From: Acorus gramineus
Taxonomy: Eukaryota; Streptophyta; Magnoliopsida; Acorales; Acoraceae
Length of the DNA stretch: 64,000 nt
Direction of reading: 5' to 3'
Assembly: GCA_030737835.1 (NCBI GenBank)
Contig: CM060849.1
Coordinates: 6,200,001-6,264,000, forward strand
The notes beneath the pieces were generated by a model that saw only the letters and a list, made by a program, of their open reading frames with translations, ran no database searches and was not told the origin of the DNA. Below are positions 12,248-25,179 of this stretch, piece after piece (position 1 is the first letter of the stretch; each line of letters begins with the position of its first letter). The translations under genes were made by a program, and so were the position numbers.

Positions 12248-12466
12248 AAGCTCCAACTCCAATGTCTTGAGCTGTGCATCGTCAAACAAATCACCTAAAG
12301 CCAAAAGATAAGAAGAAAAGCATGAATTCCTTGCATATATATACATTTCTTCTACCAAAACCAAGACACAAAAACTATACCTCGGAGTGTCGTCATCTCC
12401 GGAAGGTTGGACCGAAGGAGGAGCATTTTGGCATGACGGAAGTGGTAGCTAAGGAGAGGACTGGAC
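12247..12466. repeat. 220-bp direct repeat, copy 2
   Basis: Identical to 8,393-8,612. Its left end touches the ATAACA terminus of LTR A. On the - strand it contains the last codons and 3' untranslated part of the PMD pseudogene, so it lies in its original context on the right side. Confidence 0.9.
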
Positions 12467-12874
12467 CTCTAGAGCATCTGGAGCAGCAGGAGTCTCCCTC
12501 ACCGAAGAAGCAGCTCTCGCGTATCTCCCATGACTCTGCGTCGCTGAAGGACAAGAAGCTTGAAGGTTGCCTCCGTAGCAAAGGAAGCAGAGACCGAGTG
12601 ATCAGGCTCGAGAGGGAGAAGGTCGAGGTCCGCCTCCGTCATGGACCCTCCGCCAACCAACTTCCCCTTCATGGTGGCCTCCCAAAGGTGGACTTGCTGC
12701 ATGTCCCGATTTCCCCTCTCCAGCCTCTGGCAAAGGAGACCCTCCATCCTCCTGGATCTGTCCTCGGCTACCCTCAACCTCTCTTCCAACTCCCGTGCCC
12801 TCACCTCCAAAATCTTGAAAGCCTCCCGATCCCTGTCCCTGGCCGCCTGAAGGGAACGAACCAGGTCTCCCATC

Positions 12875-12970
12875 AATCCACCAGGCACGCAAGCCAACGC
12901 CTCCAACTCTGACACCCTGGCCAATCCACCAGGCACGCAAGCCAACGCCTCCAACTCTGACACTCTGGCC
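12875..12970. repeat. 48-bp tandem duplication inside the PMD coiled-coil exon
   Basis: Two adjacent 48-bp copies, in frame on the - strand, duplicate the 16-residue segment ARVSELEALACVPGGL. Because 48 is a multiple of three, the frame is kept. Confidence 0.85.
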
Positions 12971-14861
12971 TGGAGGGAATTCCGCTCACGGTCCAGAATG
13001 GAAGAATCCTCCTCCCTTCGTATCATACGGGACCGCAGCTGGTCCATCTCCTCCTCTCTCAAGGCTCTCTCGGACCGTGACTGGTCCTTCTCGTCCTCGA
13101 CCCTCGGCCTGATCAAGCTCCATCCGAGTAGCCAGGAGCTTGCTACAGACCATGCCCAGCTCGTTCACCAACTCAAACTTCAGATCAGCGGCACTGGACG
13201 GAGGAGGAGCAAAGGAAGAAGAAGCACCATCAGCTCTTGCTCTCAACAGAGCATCCACCTGGGCCTCAAGGACCCGAACTTGGTTTTGCAAGCTTCGCCT
13301 CTGCGCCCGCAACCCTTCTACTTGCCCGGCCCATGCTTGGAGGTGCTTGTTGGCGGTCTCGAGCTTCTTCTCCAACTCATTCAACTCAACCTACAAAACA
13401 AAACATCATTTAGAACACAAAGAGAAGAAGCAGAGAGGGAAAAGAGAAAGGATCTTTTCTTACATAGGCGTCCGGGATCTCCTCCTCCACAGTCCCGAGG
13501 ATGTCGACATATTTCTGGCGGAACCAGGCCATGTACTCCTCGCTACTAACCACCCCAGGATGATGCTCTACTAAGGTCCCCCTCTCGACCCATCCCTGCA
13601 CATAAACTGCATAGTTCCTTGAGTGGTTTGTATCCCGAGGAATTCCAGCCACTGGGATCGAAGAACGCCTCGGCAGGGGATCCGGCACCCACTGATGGTA
13701 CCCAAGCTGGCGGACGACCCGGCTAATCGCATGGAAGACCACCTCACTAAAGAAGATCAACCAGATGTCTCGCGATAGCTCCTCAGGGACCGCCTCCTCT
13801 GTGTAGGGCCTCCAGGTCATCTACAGAAAAAGATACAGAAGGATAAGGAAGAGAGCTCAGACAAAAGAAAATCAAATACAAGCTAGAAAATCAGAAAATA
13901 TAGACCTCTTCTTCCTTTAACGCATGGAAGGCCTCTCAGAACTGAGCGAGGCGGCGCAAGCGAGAAGCCCGTGGAGGTGTCCATCTCATGGCCCAAGGGA
14001 GGGCACGGTCAAAGACTAGCTGGGTCGGGCGAGCGATGGCGAAGTGCTCATACTCAAAAATCTGCAGAGAGAAATTCAAACCCAAAGTCAGGTGAAGTTA
14101 ATAAACTTTAATCAAATCATTTCTATCTTCACTAAACTATACCTGTAGAAATGCTACAAGGTCGCCAAGATTCTTGCCCTCGACCCTCTTCACCTTCTTC
14201 AACAGCTCCATGAAGAGATGAGCCAGCATGGTCACCCCCCAAGCAAAGCGGCCCATCATCACCAAGTCCCTCATCAGCAACAGAGAGTGAGAGGAGACCT
14301 TGTTGGAGGCCGTCGAGAAGAGAACCCGGCTGAAGAAATAGAGGAAGAATGCCCTCAACTCCCTCTGTGCCCTCTGTGGACACGCGGCCGCCTCTCTCGC
14401 CTCGATCATCAGCCATCTCCTCTCAAAGCTAGCTACAGCTTCACCCTTCTGACACCGCGTGAAGGAGCCGAGGCCGTACTGCCTCGAAAGCTGTCCGCGA
14501 GAGATCCAGTTCAATGTCCTCTCCCGCTCCATGTACTCCTAATCGCCAATCAACTCCTGGAAGAGCGCACTGTAGTCTGGACTGGTAGTCGCTATCACCG
14601 CCTCGCCCAAGACTAGGAGGACCGTGATCCGCTGAACGTCCTCCAACATCAGCATCACTACACCAGTGGGGAGGATAAATGTGCAGCTTCCGAATCCCAT
14701 CTCTCTGCCAATGCCTCCAGACAAGGACGATGGATGTGGAAGGGCTCGATAGAAAAGAAGGAACAGAAGCTCGCTCCATCCACCAAGTCCCTCTCCCCCT
14801 GCCCTAAGGTGGAGTACCATCTCTTCGTCCCGTGCCACAAGGCTCGAATACGATTCAGCTG

Positions 14862-15439
14862 CTGAAACAACAAAAGAAGGGGGGTTAGTCTAAAAATGAA
14901 AGACATCCACAAGGTGAGAATCCTAAATGAAATTTTCATTTCTAAACCATGCTTAGAGGATTAAATATACGTATGCAAGCATGAAACATGAATACACCTC
15001 TTTTTACCCCTTAACACCCCGACTGTGGTCTATCTACAAATCAAAATTCACCATACTTAAAACTACATAAACACACTTTCTTCTTACCATGTAAAGCATG
15101 CTTATAACACTCCCACCATAATCATGAACACATGCTTACATACCATCCTATCACTATCACTTCTAAAAAACATACTTATTTAAAGAAACAACAAACTTAT
15201 TATTTCCCTTTTACCATCTCTTGTATTAAAAACCAAACACCCTATTTTCTATAAATAAAGCATCAGATAAAGCCATAAAGAAAAGCATGCTTTTGAAATC
15301 TCCGTGATCATTTTCATACACAAACAAGCATGCCTATTTTAAAAGGACGCATACATATATACTTCTTACACACTTCATGCATACCACCAAAACATATATA
15401 TACATGCATTTAGAACAAAATAAATAGGCAAAAGGAAAT
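14862..15439 (-). other. Presumed intron of the antisense PMD gene
   Basis: AT-rich, non-coding sequence between the acidic first exon and the PMD exon. Its acceptor on the - strand reads TTGTTGTTTCAG next to 14,861. The donor near 15,440 was not fixed. Confidence 0.45.
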
Positions 15440-15541
15440 AGAGGCATCCACGGCTTGTATAGCCCCGAAAGCCACCGCCTTGGCCTCGTCAGGATCCTCT
15501 CCCTCCTCGTCATCCCCCTCCTCAGTACCCCCGGCCTCTTC

Positions 15542-17920
15542 TGTTATGTTTGTGTCACTTTTGAGTGATTAAATATCATGTTTTTATTTCTTTTTAGAGT
15601 TTAGGTGCTTAATTTAAAAATATAACTGCATATCGGTGATCCTAGTATCTGCTTTGACTTACCAGTAAATTTTCATCGCGTTCTGACATCGTTTTAAAAA
15701 TTATACAGTTTCAAATGGTATCCGTGTTTAGCTGTTACTGGGTTTTGGTTGGTTCTTTGATTGGGTGGGTGGTGACTCTAGGCAAGTATCACCCCATTCT
15801 CCAACCCTTGGTTCCTAATGTCTCTATTAGAGGTGAGTGTAAGCCTAAGTATACCCCCTCCTTATCTCATCACACCAAGCACATTTGTACCTCTTTTGCC
15901 CCCATCTCACACTCAAAACCCTAAATTGAGTTTAATCTCTCTCTCTCCCCCTTTCATTCTCTCTAGGGCAGCCCCCTTTGTGTGTGATTTTTGGTGGTGC
16001 AAGTGAAGATGAAAGAAGAAAATGAAGAGTGAAAAGGATGGTGAGTATGTGTGTGAACCTTGTATTTCCCCCCACCTCCCTCTTCTTCTCCATGGCATTC
16101 TTTTAACCTCATTGTTTGTTTTGGCTTATGTGAGGGTGTTGATCTAGTGGTGGTAATGGCTATGCATGTGTGATGGATTGATTGCTTGTGGTGGTGGTGG
16201 TGGTGGAATCCCTTGTGTGCATCCTTTTCCCCTCTTCTTCTCATGGTATGTTTGTTTCCCCTTTGTGTCATGTAAGTATTTGTGTTTATGCTTCAATGAA
16301 GTATGAGTGTTGTTATCTAGTGCTTTGGATGGTCAGCAAGGATGCATAGGTGTTGTTGTATGTGTTTTTCCCCTTTTCTTGTTGTTGGGAGTTTTGTGTT
16401 ATAATATGGCAGATTTCTGTCCTGTAACAATCCTTGTGAAACTAGTACTTAGAGACATATTTTTAGGATTGTGTCCTCATATGATATGATCATCCATATG
16501 TCTAGATTCTATATATAAAATTGGTATCATAATATTATCTGTGTTGTAAGTTAGAACCTGATTTGCATGGACTGTTCAGATTCGTGTAGGAAATGACCAG
16601 TTTCTAGAAATATTTTATTTCATCCATGTAGAGGCCAAATCAGATTATGATGTCTTCACGGATTATGATCCTAACATGTCAAAGAACGTGTATGATTTAT
16701 TTCAGAATTATTGGATGTGTATTTGGTGCTGTGGAGATTAATGTTTAGTGCTGGTTGTAGTAGATGCACTAGTTTTACTTGATTATTTGTCAAAGAGCTA
16801 TTATGCATGATGTGAGAACCATAAAGAGTTAGTGCCTTCATAAAGTTGGCTTGTATGTGTGTCAGGAGACTTCATATTTTAATTGAGCATCATTGATTGT
16901 GTTTTGCAGCTTTCGTTGACAAAACTCGCGATGATCCGGGTAACGGTGAGTGGTTCGATCCACCCACTTAGGAAGCGCGTAATACACGTAGCCGTGCTCC
17001 GTGTATTCTAAGAGCACCGTAGTTATGTAGTATTCGTATAATTGACGTATTATTAGGATTATAACTTACCATGTTAGATAACGCATACCATATATATTTA
17101 TAATTTGTATTTTGCGTAGACAATTTATATCCATACCCATTACTTGTTTGTCCACCATAATACATGCATAAATAACCATATTTTTATACAACTATTGCTA
17201 GCATGATATTGTATCTTATGTATTTAATATCATTGAATATGGTATGTCATAGGAGATTCGTATATTGAATTTGCTCCATGATTAGTTAAATATGTGGTAT
17301 GCTATTTATCATTAAGTTTGTATGGTTCCATACTTAGCTTTGATATATTATGGAATGTTAAAACTAAATACTTGAATACTAAACTTTGCCTATCAGTTAT
17401 AGGTGTGTGTAGGACCTGCCTTTGGGGTTATGCTAGGACATTGTTCAGTTGTGAATATAGTTAATCTTCCCGCATTCGAGGGATGCAATTTTATGGGAAT
17501 TCATGAGAATATGACAGCGTATCGGTAATAGCTAACCGATGGTGGAGGATTCATAAGGGTTATATTGTGAGTGTAGAGTGTTTCTTTTACACATCATCGT
17601 GCGTTGAAGCTGTCCAGCGTCGAAGCTTTCCTGCGTGGTGCCGCCATGATGTTGGAAGGCCGCCAGTAAGAGGGCTACCTGGAAGAGGGCTACCGAATGA
17701 TGTAGGGCGTTAGCGTATTGATTTCTCCCAAAAGTCACTTGTCATCCCTTTGGGCAAGAGTGAGGGCGTAGTGAGGGCACGTCATTGCGTGATATTCTGT
17801 TATTATAGGTTATTCCATGTCTTGGTTGGAACTATTATTGTACTATTGATGTGATATAGATGCGGTGTGTGGCTTCTTACCATTTACTGAGCTTGTAGCT
17901 CACCCCTCGTGTATTGTTCC
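15542..17920 (-). mobile_element. LTR copy C, left part (interrupted by LTR C2)
   Basis: Reverse-oriented LTR. The + strand begins TGTTATGTTTGTGTCAC at 15,542, the reverse complement of the family's 3' terminus, and runs to CTCACCCCTCGTGTATTG and GTTCC, where C2 is inserted. The sequence resumes at 24,756 and ends at 25,179 with a mutated terminus (GGGGCGTAAAA for GGGGCGTGACA). Net length is about 2.8 kb and it is more diverged than the other copies. Flanks TCTTC (15,537-15,541) and TCTGT (25,180-25,184) may be a decayed target duplication. It splits the first exon of the antisense PMD gene. Confidence 0.75.
17916..17920. repeat. Target site duplication GTTCC (left) of LTR C2
   Basis: GTTCC immediately precedes the C2 terminus TGTTGTGCC, and the same five bases follow the other terminus at 24,751-24,755. 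Confidence 0.85.
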
Positions 17921-20700
17921 TGTTGTGCCTGTGTCATTCGGAGCGCTCTGTTTGAAAATTTGGGTACATAATTTTTTTCCTAGAAGTTATGTATTCCTGA
18001 TTTGGTATTTGGATTTGATTTTGTTAAAATCCAAGATGAAGAGGTTTAAATATGAGTTTACTATGAGATGTCCAGTTTTGAGTTAGCTTTCGTACAGAAG
18101 TGGAATTAGATCAACTGGATTCTTGTAGTAAAAGTTATGGGTATTTTTCCAAGTATACCCCGGGGATGAAAATTCTGGCAGCAGCCCTGTTCCATGTTTA
18201 GCTCTAATTTCGGAATAGCTGGAGAGATTATTTGATCTTGGCATAAGCATCACAGTTGTAGATAATCTTCTTGGATTTCTAACGGACTTGGAATTGTGCA
18301 ATTCGGAGCTATATTGAGGAAGTTATGGCTGTTCCAGTGAAGCATGCGCAGAATTTCTAGTCAAAGGGCGACTTAGTCTTTTCCCCTTTAGATATTTGTG
18401 GAATAAATATCTTCTCCCCCTCTCTCTCTCTTCCCCTCTCACTTCCACGCCTAATTTTTGGCCCTCTCTTTCTCTCATTCAAGCCCCCCATGTGTTTGTT
18501 GATATGTCTCAATGAGAAGGAGATGGTGGTGGAGGAAGTGTTGGAGAAGGTTTGTGCTTATGTATTGTTGTTGTTGCTTGTCTTCTCTCCTCTCAAGCTC
18601 CCCCTCATGATCCTTCCCCCCTGTTTTTCAGCCAAAGAGGAGGCTGAGGAGAGGCTGAGGAGGTGGTGGTAGTGGTGGTGGCGGTTGAGGTGGTCGCGGG
18701 TGCGTCGAGGGCCCCCGAGCCTCCCCCTTTCATTTCCCCTCCAAAGGTGAGCCTTTCCCCTCCTTTTCTTGATTTTTATGGCTTAGGGTTGGTTGGGAGG
18801 GTCATGCATGTTAGGTAGATATTTTAGGGTGTGTGTGAGGGGTTGGGAAGGGTTAAAAGGGGTTAGGATGGGCTAGGCGCGCGCGTGCGAGCGCAGGCGG
18901 GTGCTGGCAGGCGCAATCGGGCGCGCAGACGCGTGCGAGCGTGCGGGAGTGCGCGCGGGTGAGCGCGGGAGTGCCCGCGAGTGCGCGTGGGCCCGCGCGG
19001 AGTAGTGCACCTGGGCGCGGGGCTGGGGACCAGTGCGCGCGCGCGCGTGTGTGCGAGTGCGTGCACGTGCTGGGGCATGCGCGGGGTGCTGCGCGAGGGC
19101 GCGGGCTGGACGTGCAGTGCGCGCGGGCGTGCGCGAGCGAGCGTGTGCGCGCGTGCGGCAGCGCGTCTGGGCGCGCGGACAGGCGCGCGACAGTGCGCCG
19201 AGGGTGCTGGGGTGCGTGCGTGCGTGCGCATGAGTGGGTGCGCATGCGGGGGGGGCGGCATGCGTGTAGCTGCCCGAGGGTTCGGGTAGGTGTCGGGGCA
19301 CTCGGACTCGCGTGCGTGCTCGCATGCGTGCGAGCCCGTATGCATGCTTGTCCGAGTATTGGGTATTTCTAATGTTTTCTTTGTGTAAATTGTGTTGTTT
19401 CTCACCAGTTTGATGCCCCTACCTTGCAGATCTCGTTGGTTGGGATGCGCAAGGTTCCGGGTTGTAAGGTGAGTGGTTTGATTCCAATCCCTCCCCCCCT
19501 CTCTAGGGATGCGCTCGACCCGCATAGACGCGCGGTGCGCATCGATGGGCCCCCCTAGCTAAATTATGTAGACACCTATGCATGCCTGATTATTATGATG
19601 TATCCATGCCACCTTAGACTTTGTATGCTAAGGATATGCACCCTTATATCATGTATAGCGGCCTATGCATGTTTAGTCACCATGTTTCATGCTAGGAAAG
19701 CCTCGACCTATGCATGCTCCCATTAGTTTAATTTATTTAAATCAAGATGGGATTATGAGATTATATTGTTGCAAGCATGCCTTAGAGAATATTATAACCT
19801 TGTGGTTATGATATATGTCTCCCCGCATCTTAGTTATGCGCCCTGGAGGAATTCTTGAGAATTCATGACATTAGAAATGTTAGGAAGCGTTGTCGACGGA
19901 TCCAAGAGGATCACATGCGTGTGAGTAGGCTGTCTTCTCCTTATTGGTTGGGATCCGAGGTAGGAACTCCCCGGCGTTAGCTGGCCTGACAGAGGGCTCC
20001 CATCTGTAGGTGCCTCCGATGCGTTGGACTGTGCTGATCGTGGGAGTATACCAGGTGGAGGCTACGAGGGTGGGAGAGGCTACCCGGTGGGACCAGGGGT
20101 GGAGAGCGGTCTAGTCAGTCCCAAAAGGCCCATGTCACCCCCTAAAGGGTGAGGGTGAGGGTGGGGTGGGTCGGCGATGTTACGACCCACTAGCTTGTGT
20201 AGTTACTCCCGTTTAGGGACTACGACTACTTTGAGGTTAGTATGAGTGTGTTGGTTGTTGTTATGCATGTGTGTGATATCTCGATAAGCGAGTATCGAGA
20301 GTGGTTGTTTTCCATTGGGTTTCGCTTTGCGAACATGGGATCGTTCTCCCCTTCGTTGGATCCGATGTAGGAACTCCCTGGCGTTGGCTATACCTGTCAG
20401 AGGACTAGGCGGAGGCCACGAGGGTGGGAGAGGCTACCGGGTGGATCAAGGGTGTAGAGCGGTGAGTTGAGGAGATCGGGTTGTAGATACTACCCGGGAG
20501 AGGGTTAATGAATGATGTCGCGAGCGTGGACTCGTTCTCCCCTTCGTTGGGACCGATGTAGGAATTCCCCGGCGTTGGCTATACATGTCAGAGGACTAGG
20601 CGGAGGCCACGAGGGTGAGAGAGGCTACCGGTGGACCAGGGGTGTAGAGCAGTCTAAGTCTCTCCCAAAGTCCCAAAATGTCTCCTTTCGGGGGTGAGGG
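17921..20700 (-). mobile_element. LTR copy C2, left part (interrupted by LTR B)
   Basis: Reverse-oriented solo LTR starting TGTTGTGCCTGTGTCA. It contains a GC-rich core at about 18,870-19,340, a G-rich tract GGGTGAGGGTGAGGGTG at 20,147-20,163, and degenerate internal duplications around 20,330-20,700. LTR B interrupts it; it continues at 23,945 and ends at 24,750 with GGGCGTGACA. Net length is about 3.58 kb. Perfect GTTCC duplications flank it. From about 19,658 it is very similar to LTR E (33,702-35,609), which shows the same sequence without B. The long open frames over 18.85-19.5 kb are GC artefacts. Confidence 0.85.
20696..20700. repeat. Target site duplication GAGGG (left) of LTR B
   Basis: GAGGG directly precedes TGTCACGCCC at 20,701 and is repeated at 23,945-23,949. 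LTR E carries the uninterrupted site with a single GAGGG at 34,795-34,799. Confidence 0.9.
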
Positions 20701-23700
20701 TGTCACGCCCCAGGGCGGCCAACCCAGGGACGCGGCAAGTGTATATATCATATCAGAAGCCAACACAGGAGATCAATAATATATCATACACAGACAACTA
20801 GAATGACACACATGCAACAAAAGGGGCTGACATGATATATACACCAAATGCGGAAGCAAAAGACTGAATCTGTGAATAAACATTCTACAGACTCGATACA
20901 CAATCATACGTCCTGTGAGAGCCAATATACACAATATACAACTGAACATATAGCAACATGTGCCAAGCACGGAAATAAAATACATACAGCCAAGGAAAGG
21001 GATGCTGACAGTCTCTGGTACTCGCGGACGTAGCGCTGCTCCGCTACTGAAGAAATCCCTCGGAAAGCTCCAACTGCTGCTCCGGCTCCAGCTCAGGCTC
21101 AGTGGCAACTGGGGAAAAACATATGCGAGGGGTGAGCCGCACGCTCAGTGAACAGCACAACCCATGCATCACAGACAATATTTACCAATATTCCATTATT
21201 TTATCCAGCCATCAATACATAACAACACAAACCAGTGGTTCGTACTTCGCCGAACCACCACACCCTCACCCTCACCCATCCATGGGTGACATAGGATTTT
21301 GGGACTGATAATCATCTATTCACAAATCCAGTAGGTCGCTCATCGCCAACCCACTACACCCTCACCCTCACCCTCAACGGGTGACATAGGATTTTGGGAC
21401 TGACTAGGCTGTTGGTCACCCTTGGTCCACCGATAGTCTCTCCCTCCACTCCGTAGGCCGCCTGGTCTACTCCCACATTCAGCACAGTCCGAAACCAAAT
21501 CAGGAGGTGCCTACTAATGGGAGCCCTCTGTCAGGAAGGCCCTGTCTAACGCTGGGGGTAGCCTCTACCGAATCCAACGCAGGGAACAGAACAGCCTATC
21601 CATACGCATATGATCCACTCGGATCCGCCAACTACATATCATTACAACTCAAATGTCATGAATTCCTCTGAATTCAACCAGGTGCATCATCAAGATGCGG
21701 GAACATGTACAAAAATCAGTAAGGCTGGAATATCATTGGGGGAAAGAAACTCGGAAGGGCGGCGTGAGTTCCCGTTATAGGATACCCCGACAACCAAACA
21801 AGGAACACGGAGTACCCTAACCCGGGTCTCACCGCTGTCCTTGCAAGGCCCCTCCCCTATAATATCTACCAACTATACTAATAATTATACCAATCATACA
21901 ATCATTACATATAATATTATTGGGACTAGAACCTTGGGAGGGCAGCCCGAGGTCCCGATACAGGACATCCCGACAACCAAACAAGGAACACGGAGTACCC
22001 TAACACGGGTCTCAGCGTTGACCTCGCAAGGCTCCTCCCTATAATATTATCCTAAGGCATGCGATCTAACAGATACCAGCATTTAATTTAATAATTAAAC
22101 TAGTAGGACGCATGCATAGGTCGGGGTTTCCTAGCATGAAAACCAGGGGACATGCTGCATGGCTCATACGCATATCCTATGGGTGCAAGTCCCTAACATA
22201 AAAGCCTAGGGTAGCATGCATTCTACATTTTCATCATGCTCACATGCAATACATGTTATTACAGGTTAATATAATCCATGTCGCCCCAGGAGAGGTCGGT
22301 GTACGCCCAAGTGCGTATAACACCTCTCTATTGGGTTGGATTGTCCCACTCACCAGAATCGGGGTCGTCGCGCGACCGCCCGTCGAGATCTGCAAGACAG
22401 ACAATCAATATGGTGAGTTAAAATCCATAAACACTACAAAATACATAAACCCACAATTAAACTCCCAACACTCGGGCAAACGTGCATACGACCCGCACGC
22501 ACGCTAGCCCGAGCACTCCGACAACCCCCCCCGCACGGCCGGCCACCACCCGCACGGCCACCCGACCGCCCGGACGCGCCGCCGCGCCTCAGCCCGCGCA
22601 CTCCGCGCACCGCCCGGGGCTCCGCGCGTCCACCGAGCCCAGCCGCGGCAGCCCGCACGCGCCCCGCACGCCGTGCGCTGGCCCGCGAGCACCCCGCACG
22701 CCCCCGCGCGCGGCGCCTCGCCCCCGCGCACACCATCCCTGCCTTGCCGCGCCCCGCGCACGCCTCGCGCGCGCCTCCGCCACCTTGCCGCACCTCGCGC
22801 GCACCTCGCACGCACCTCCGCCACCTTGCCGCACCTCGCGCGCACCTCGCACGCACCTCCGCCACCTTGCCGCACCTCGCGCGCACCTCGCACGCAACTC
22901 GCCTGCCCCGCTGCGCCTCGCGCACACCTCGCACACACCTCCGAGCGCACGCCCGCGCGCACGCTCGCGCGCACGCACGCGCGCACGCCTAGCCGGCCCC
23001 CTGCGCTCGCTGCCAGCACTGCCAGCCCATCCCGCGCGCCCAGCACGACCAGCACCTCGCGCCAGACCCGCGCACGCTCGCGCGCACGCCGCGTGCACGC
23101 ACGCCCGCGCGCTCACGCGCGCATCCCCGCACGCACCCAGCCCGCGCGCTGCCTGGGCCGCTGCCGCTGCTGCCTGCTGCCCGGGACAGCCCAGCCACTG
23201 CTCGAGCGCCACCACCGCCCCTCCCACGACCTCCGACCACCTCCGACCACCTCCAACCACCCTCCGACGACCCCCACTGCCGCTGACCACCCCCAAACAC
23301 AAAAACCCCCCCCTAGCAATCATCTAAGCAAGAAAAAAAGAGGAAAAGAAGCTTACCGAGGGGAGGAAGGGGTGACCGGGTGCTCTCCGTGCGCCGAAAC
23401 CTTTCCCAAAGGCTCTCTTACGCCCCGATCTACCACGGCCCTCGAAATGGCCCGAATCAGAGGACAAAGAGAGGGGGACGGAGTGGCTAGAGTCGTCGGA
23501 ATCGGGTTTTGAAGGCACCGGGGTGTAGATCGGGACCCGATCTACACTTCCCGTGCTTTGGGTTTTCGATTTTGAGGGGTCTAGGGGGCTTGAAAGGAAG
23601 AAAAACGGAGAGGGGAGAGAGAGAGATCTCGACGAGGAAGACAATGAATAGTGTTTAGATATTTTTGATTCCTTTTAAGTAGAGCGCGACTTAAAAACCC

Positions 23701-23944
23701 GGATACGCCCCGGAACTGCGAAATTTTTGCAAACGATGCCAGAATTCGATGAAATTTTCATGAGAGGTCTAAAATGGCGCCAGGACACCAAATATGCAGT
23801 TAGATTTCCAATCGGAGTCCTCTAACTCAGACGATAGCTAACAGTCCAAAAATTAGCGGTTCCGATCGAAAACCCTAAAAATTTTAAAAACTGCCAGGAC
23901 GCTCCAACGGTTACCAGCAGGTTAAAAGTGACACAAATATAACA
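20701..23944 (+). mobile_element. Solo LTR copy B (3,244 bp)
   Basis: It begins TGTCACGCCCCAGGGCGGCC and ends GACACAAATATAACA, flanked by perfect GAGGG duplications. It lies in opposite orientation to its host C2. There is no internal domain or second LTR, so it is a solo LTR left by LTR-LTR recombination or an element with no internal region. It carries CACCCT repeats near 21,258 and 21,357 and a GC-rich core at 22,470-23,180 that includes a 41-bp tandem array. Large open frames over the core on both strands (up to 281 codons, Ala/Arg/Pro-rich) are compositional artefacts. Confidence 0.9.
22774..22896. repeat. 41-bp GC-rich tandem repeat, 3 copies
   Basis: Units of 41 bp begin CCTCCGCCACCTTGCCGCAC; copies start at 22,774, 22,815 and 22,856. 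The array lies in the GC core of LTR B. Confidence 0.85.
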
Positions 23945-24750
23945 GAGGGTGTGGATGAGGCGAAGACACGTCGCCTCGTGACCCATTCATTGTTCGACCG
24001 TTCCCATAGTTGTTGGGTCCGGTCTCGTGATCGATGTTGAAGGACATCGTTGGGCAATTATCTAGATGTAGATGATTCAGTAGTTTGAGTAGACCAGTAA
24101 ATCCGGGTCTCTTTGACCGACGGTATGGTCTCTAGACCAGTAAATCCGGGTCTCTTCGACCGACGGTATGGTCTCTCCCCATAAGTCCCAAAAGACTCCC
24201 TCCGGGAGTGAGGGTGGGGATGAGGTTGGTCGCGCCGCCGCGTGACCCTGTTATCCATGGGTTTCTACCCATGTTTTCCTTGAAAGGAAATTGATTATGT
24301 ATGGAACTGTAGAATGGTGATTGGTTTCCAGTCACTCACTGAGCTTGTAGCTCACCCCTCGCATACTGTTTCTTTTCAGGGGCAGTGTTGGGCGTGGAGC
24401 TGGAGCTTTCCTGTGGCGTGGTCTTATGGGCGTGGAGCGTTCTGCCGGCGGGTGGCGAGTGTGAGGCTGTCAGCATTCCTAGAGTCATTTATGCCTTGTA
24501 AATCGTGCATGTAGCATAGATTGTATTTTCTTTGGTCTAGACTTGGCTTTCACAGGACATTGATTGTGTATTCGGGTCTGTAATAATATTACAGACATTG
24601 TTATATATTATGCTTCCGCTTTTCAGTCAGTTATCATTATCTTGCTTTGCCGCCTTGTGTATTGTTGTTGGTGTCCTTATTGACCTCAGGTATTGATAGC
24701 TGATATTATATCTATATTTGCCACGTCTCGGGGACGCCTAGGGCGTGACA
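23945..24750 (-). mobile_element. LTR copy C2, right part
   Basis: Continuation of C2 after the B insertion, starting with the second GAGGG and then GTGTGGATGAGGCGAAGACA, which matches 34,800 onward in LTR E. It ends GGGCGTGACA at 24,750, the reverse of the family's 5' terminus, followed by the GTTCC duplication. A tandem of about 50 bp (ACCAGTAAATCCGGGTCTCT) lies at 24,090-24,175, also present in E near 34,945-35,030. Confidence 0.85.
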
Positions 24751-25179
24751 GTTCCTCCACCAGGGGCTGAGTTGATCTTGAAGGAGGAGCTTCGTGAGGT
24801 GGGATTCCAGTAGTTGTTGCAGTGCCCGGTCTTTTGGTTTTGCGAGTGTGAGGCCGTCAGCATTCCTCTTATCTGTATGTTATGGTATTCGTGCTTAAGG
24901 CACATGTCGTTATTTTTAGTTGATTTTGACTAGACTTGGCTCTCACGGGACAGTAATTGTGTTAATTGGATCTGTAATATTACTTTGGATTACAGATTTA
25001 TGTCATTTTACGCTTCCGCACTTTCTAATAAGCTATCTATTATTATTGTTTTGTTAAACCAGATATGTCATATGTTGGATCATCGATGTATCCCTTGGAG
25101 TCATTATTGACCTCTTGTATTGATCACCTGATATTTATATAATGCTACAATCCGGGGATGGCCGCTCCGGGGCGTAAAA
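24751..25179 (-). mobile_element. LTR copy C, right part (with GTTCC duplication at 24,751-24,755)
   Basis: Resumes LTR C after C2. It matches the corresponding end of LTR D (GAAGGAGGAGCT, GGCCGTCAGCATTCC, GCTTCCGCA) and ends with the mutated terminus GGGGCGTAAAA at 25,179. Beyond it the PMD gene's first exon continues. Confidence 0.75.

Larger units (their letters stand above)
12393..15541 (-). pseudogene. Antisense plant-mobile-domain (PMD) gene of element G, exons 1 (part) to 5, decayed
   Basis: Running right to left: the end of the first exon (15,541 to about 15,440, acidic); PMD exon 14,861-14,143 with HIHRPCLEALAERWDSE, ILPTGVVMLMLEDVQRI and GRFAWGVTMLAHLFMELLKK; exon 14,061-13,906 (IFEYEHFAIARPTQLVFDRA); exon 13,820-13,464 (DIWLIFFSEVVFHAISRVVRQLGYHQW); and a last exon from 13,390 encoding a long coiled coil. 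Exon borders fit GT-AG. This is the pattern of PMD (MAIN-like, transposon-derived) proteins. It is broken by a frameshift near 14,690, a TGA in the exon ending at 13,906 and a frameshift near 13,110. The 5' part continues at 25,180-25,733 beyond inserted LTRs. Extra antisense frames with a transposon-type domain are known from Tat-lineage elements, which fits. The function of PMD proteins in retrotransposons is not established. Confidence 0.75.

Noticed and set aside
12274..12912. + strand open frame over the PMD region
   Set aside because: Shadow of the - strand PMD coiled-coil exon and of the 220-bp repeat; the - strand has the recognisable protein.
22482..23327. Long open frames (up to 281 codons, both strands) rich in Ala, Arg, Pro and Gly
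   Set aside because: They lie in the GC-rich core of solo LTR B, where stop codons are rare by composition, and several frames on both strands are open at once with no domain. The same applies to 11,066-11,456, 18,853-19,525 and 31,206-32,042.
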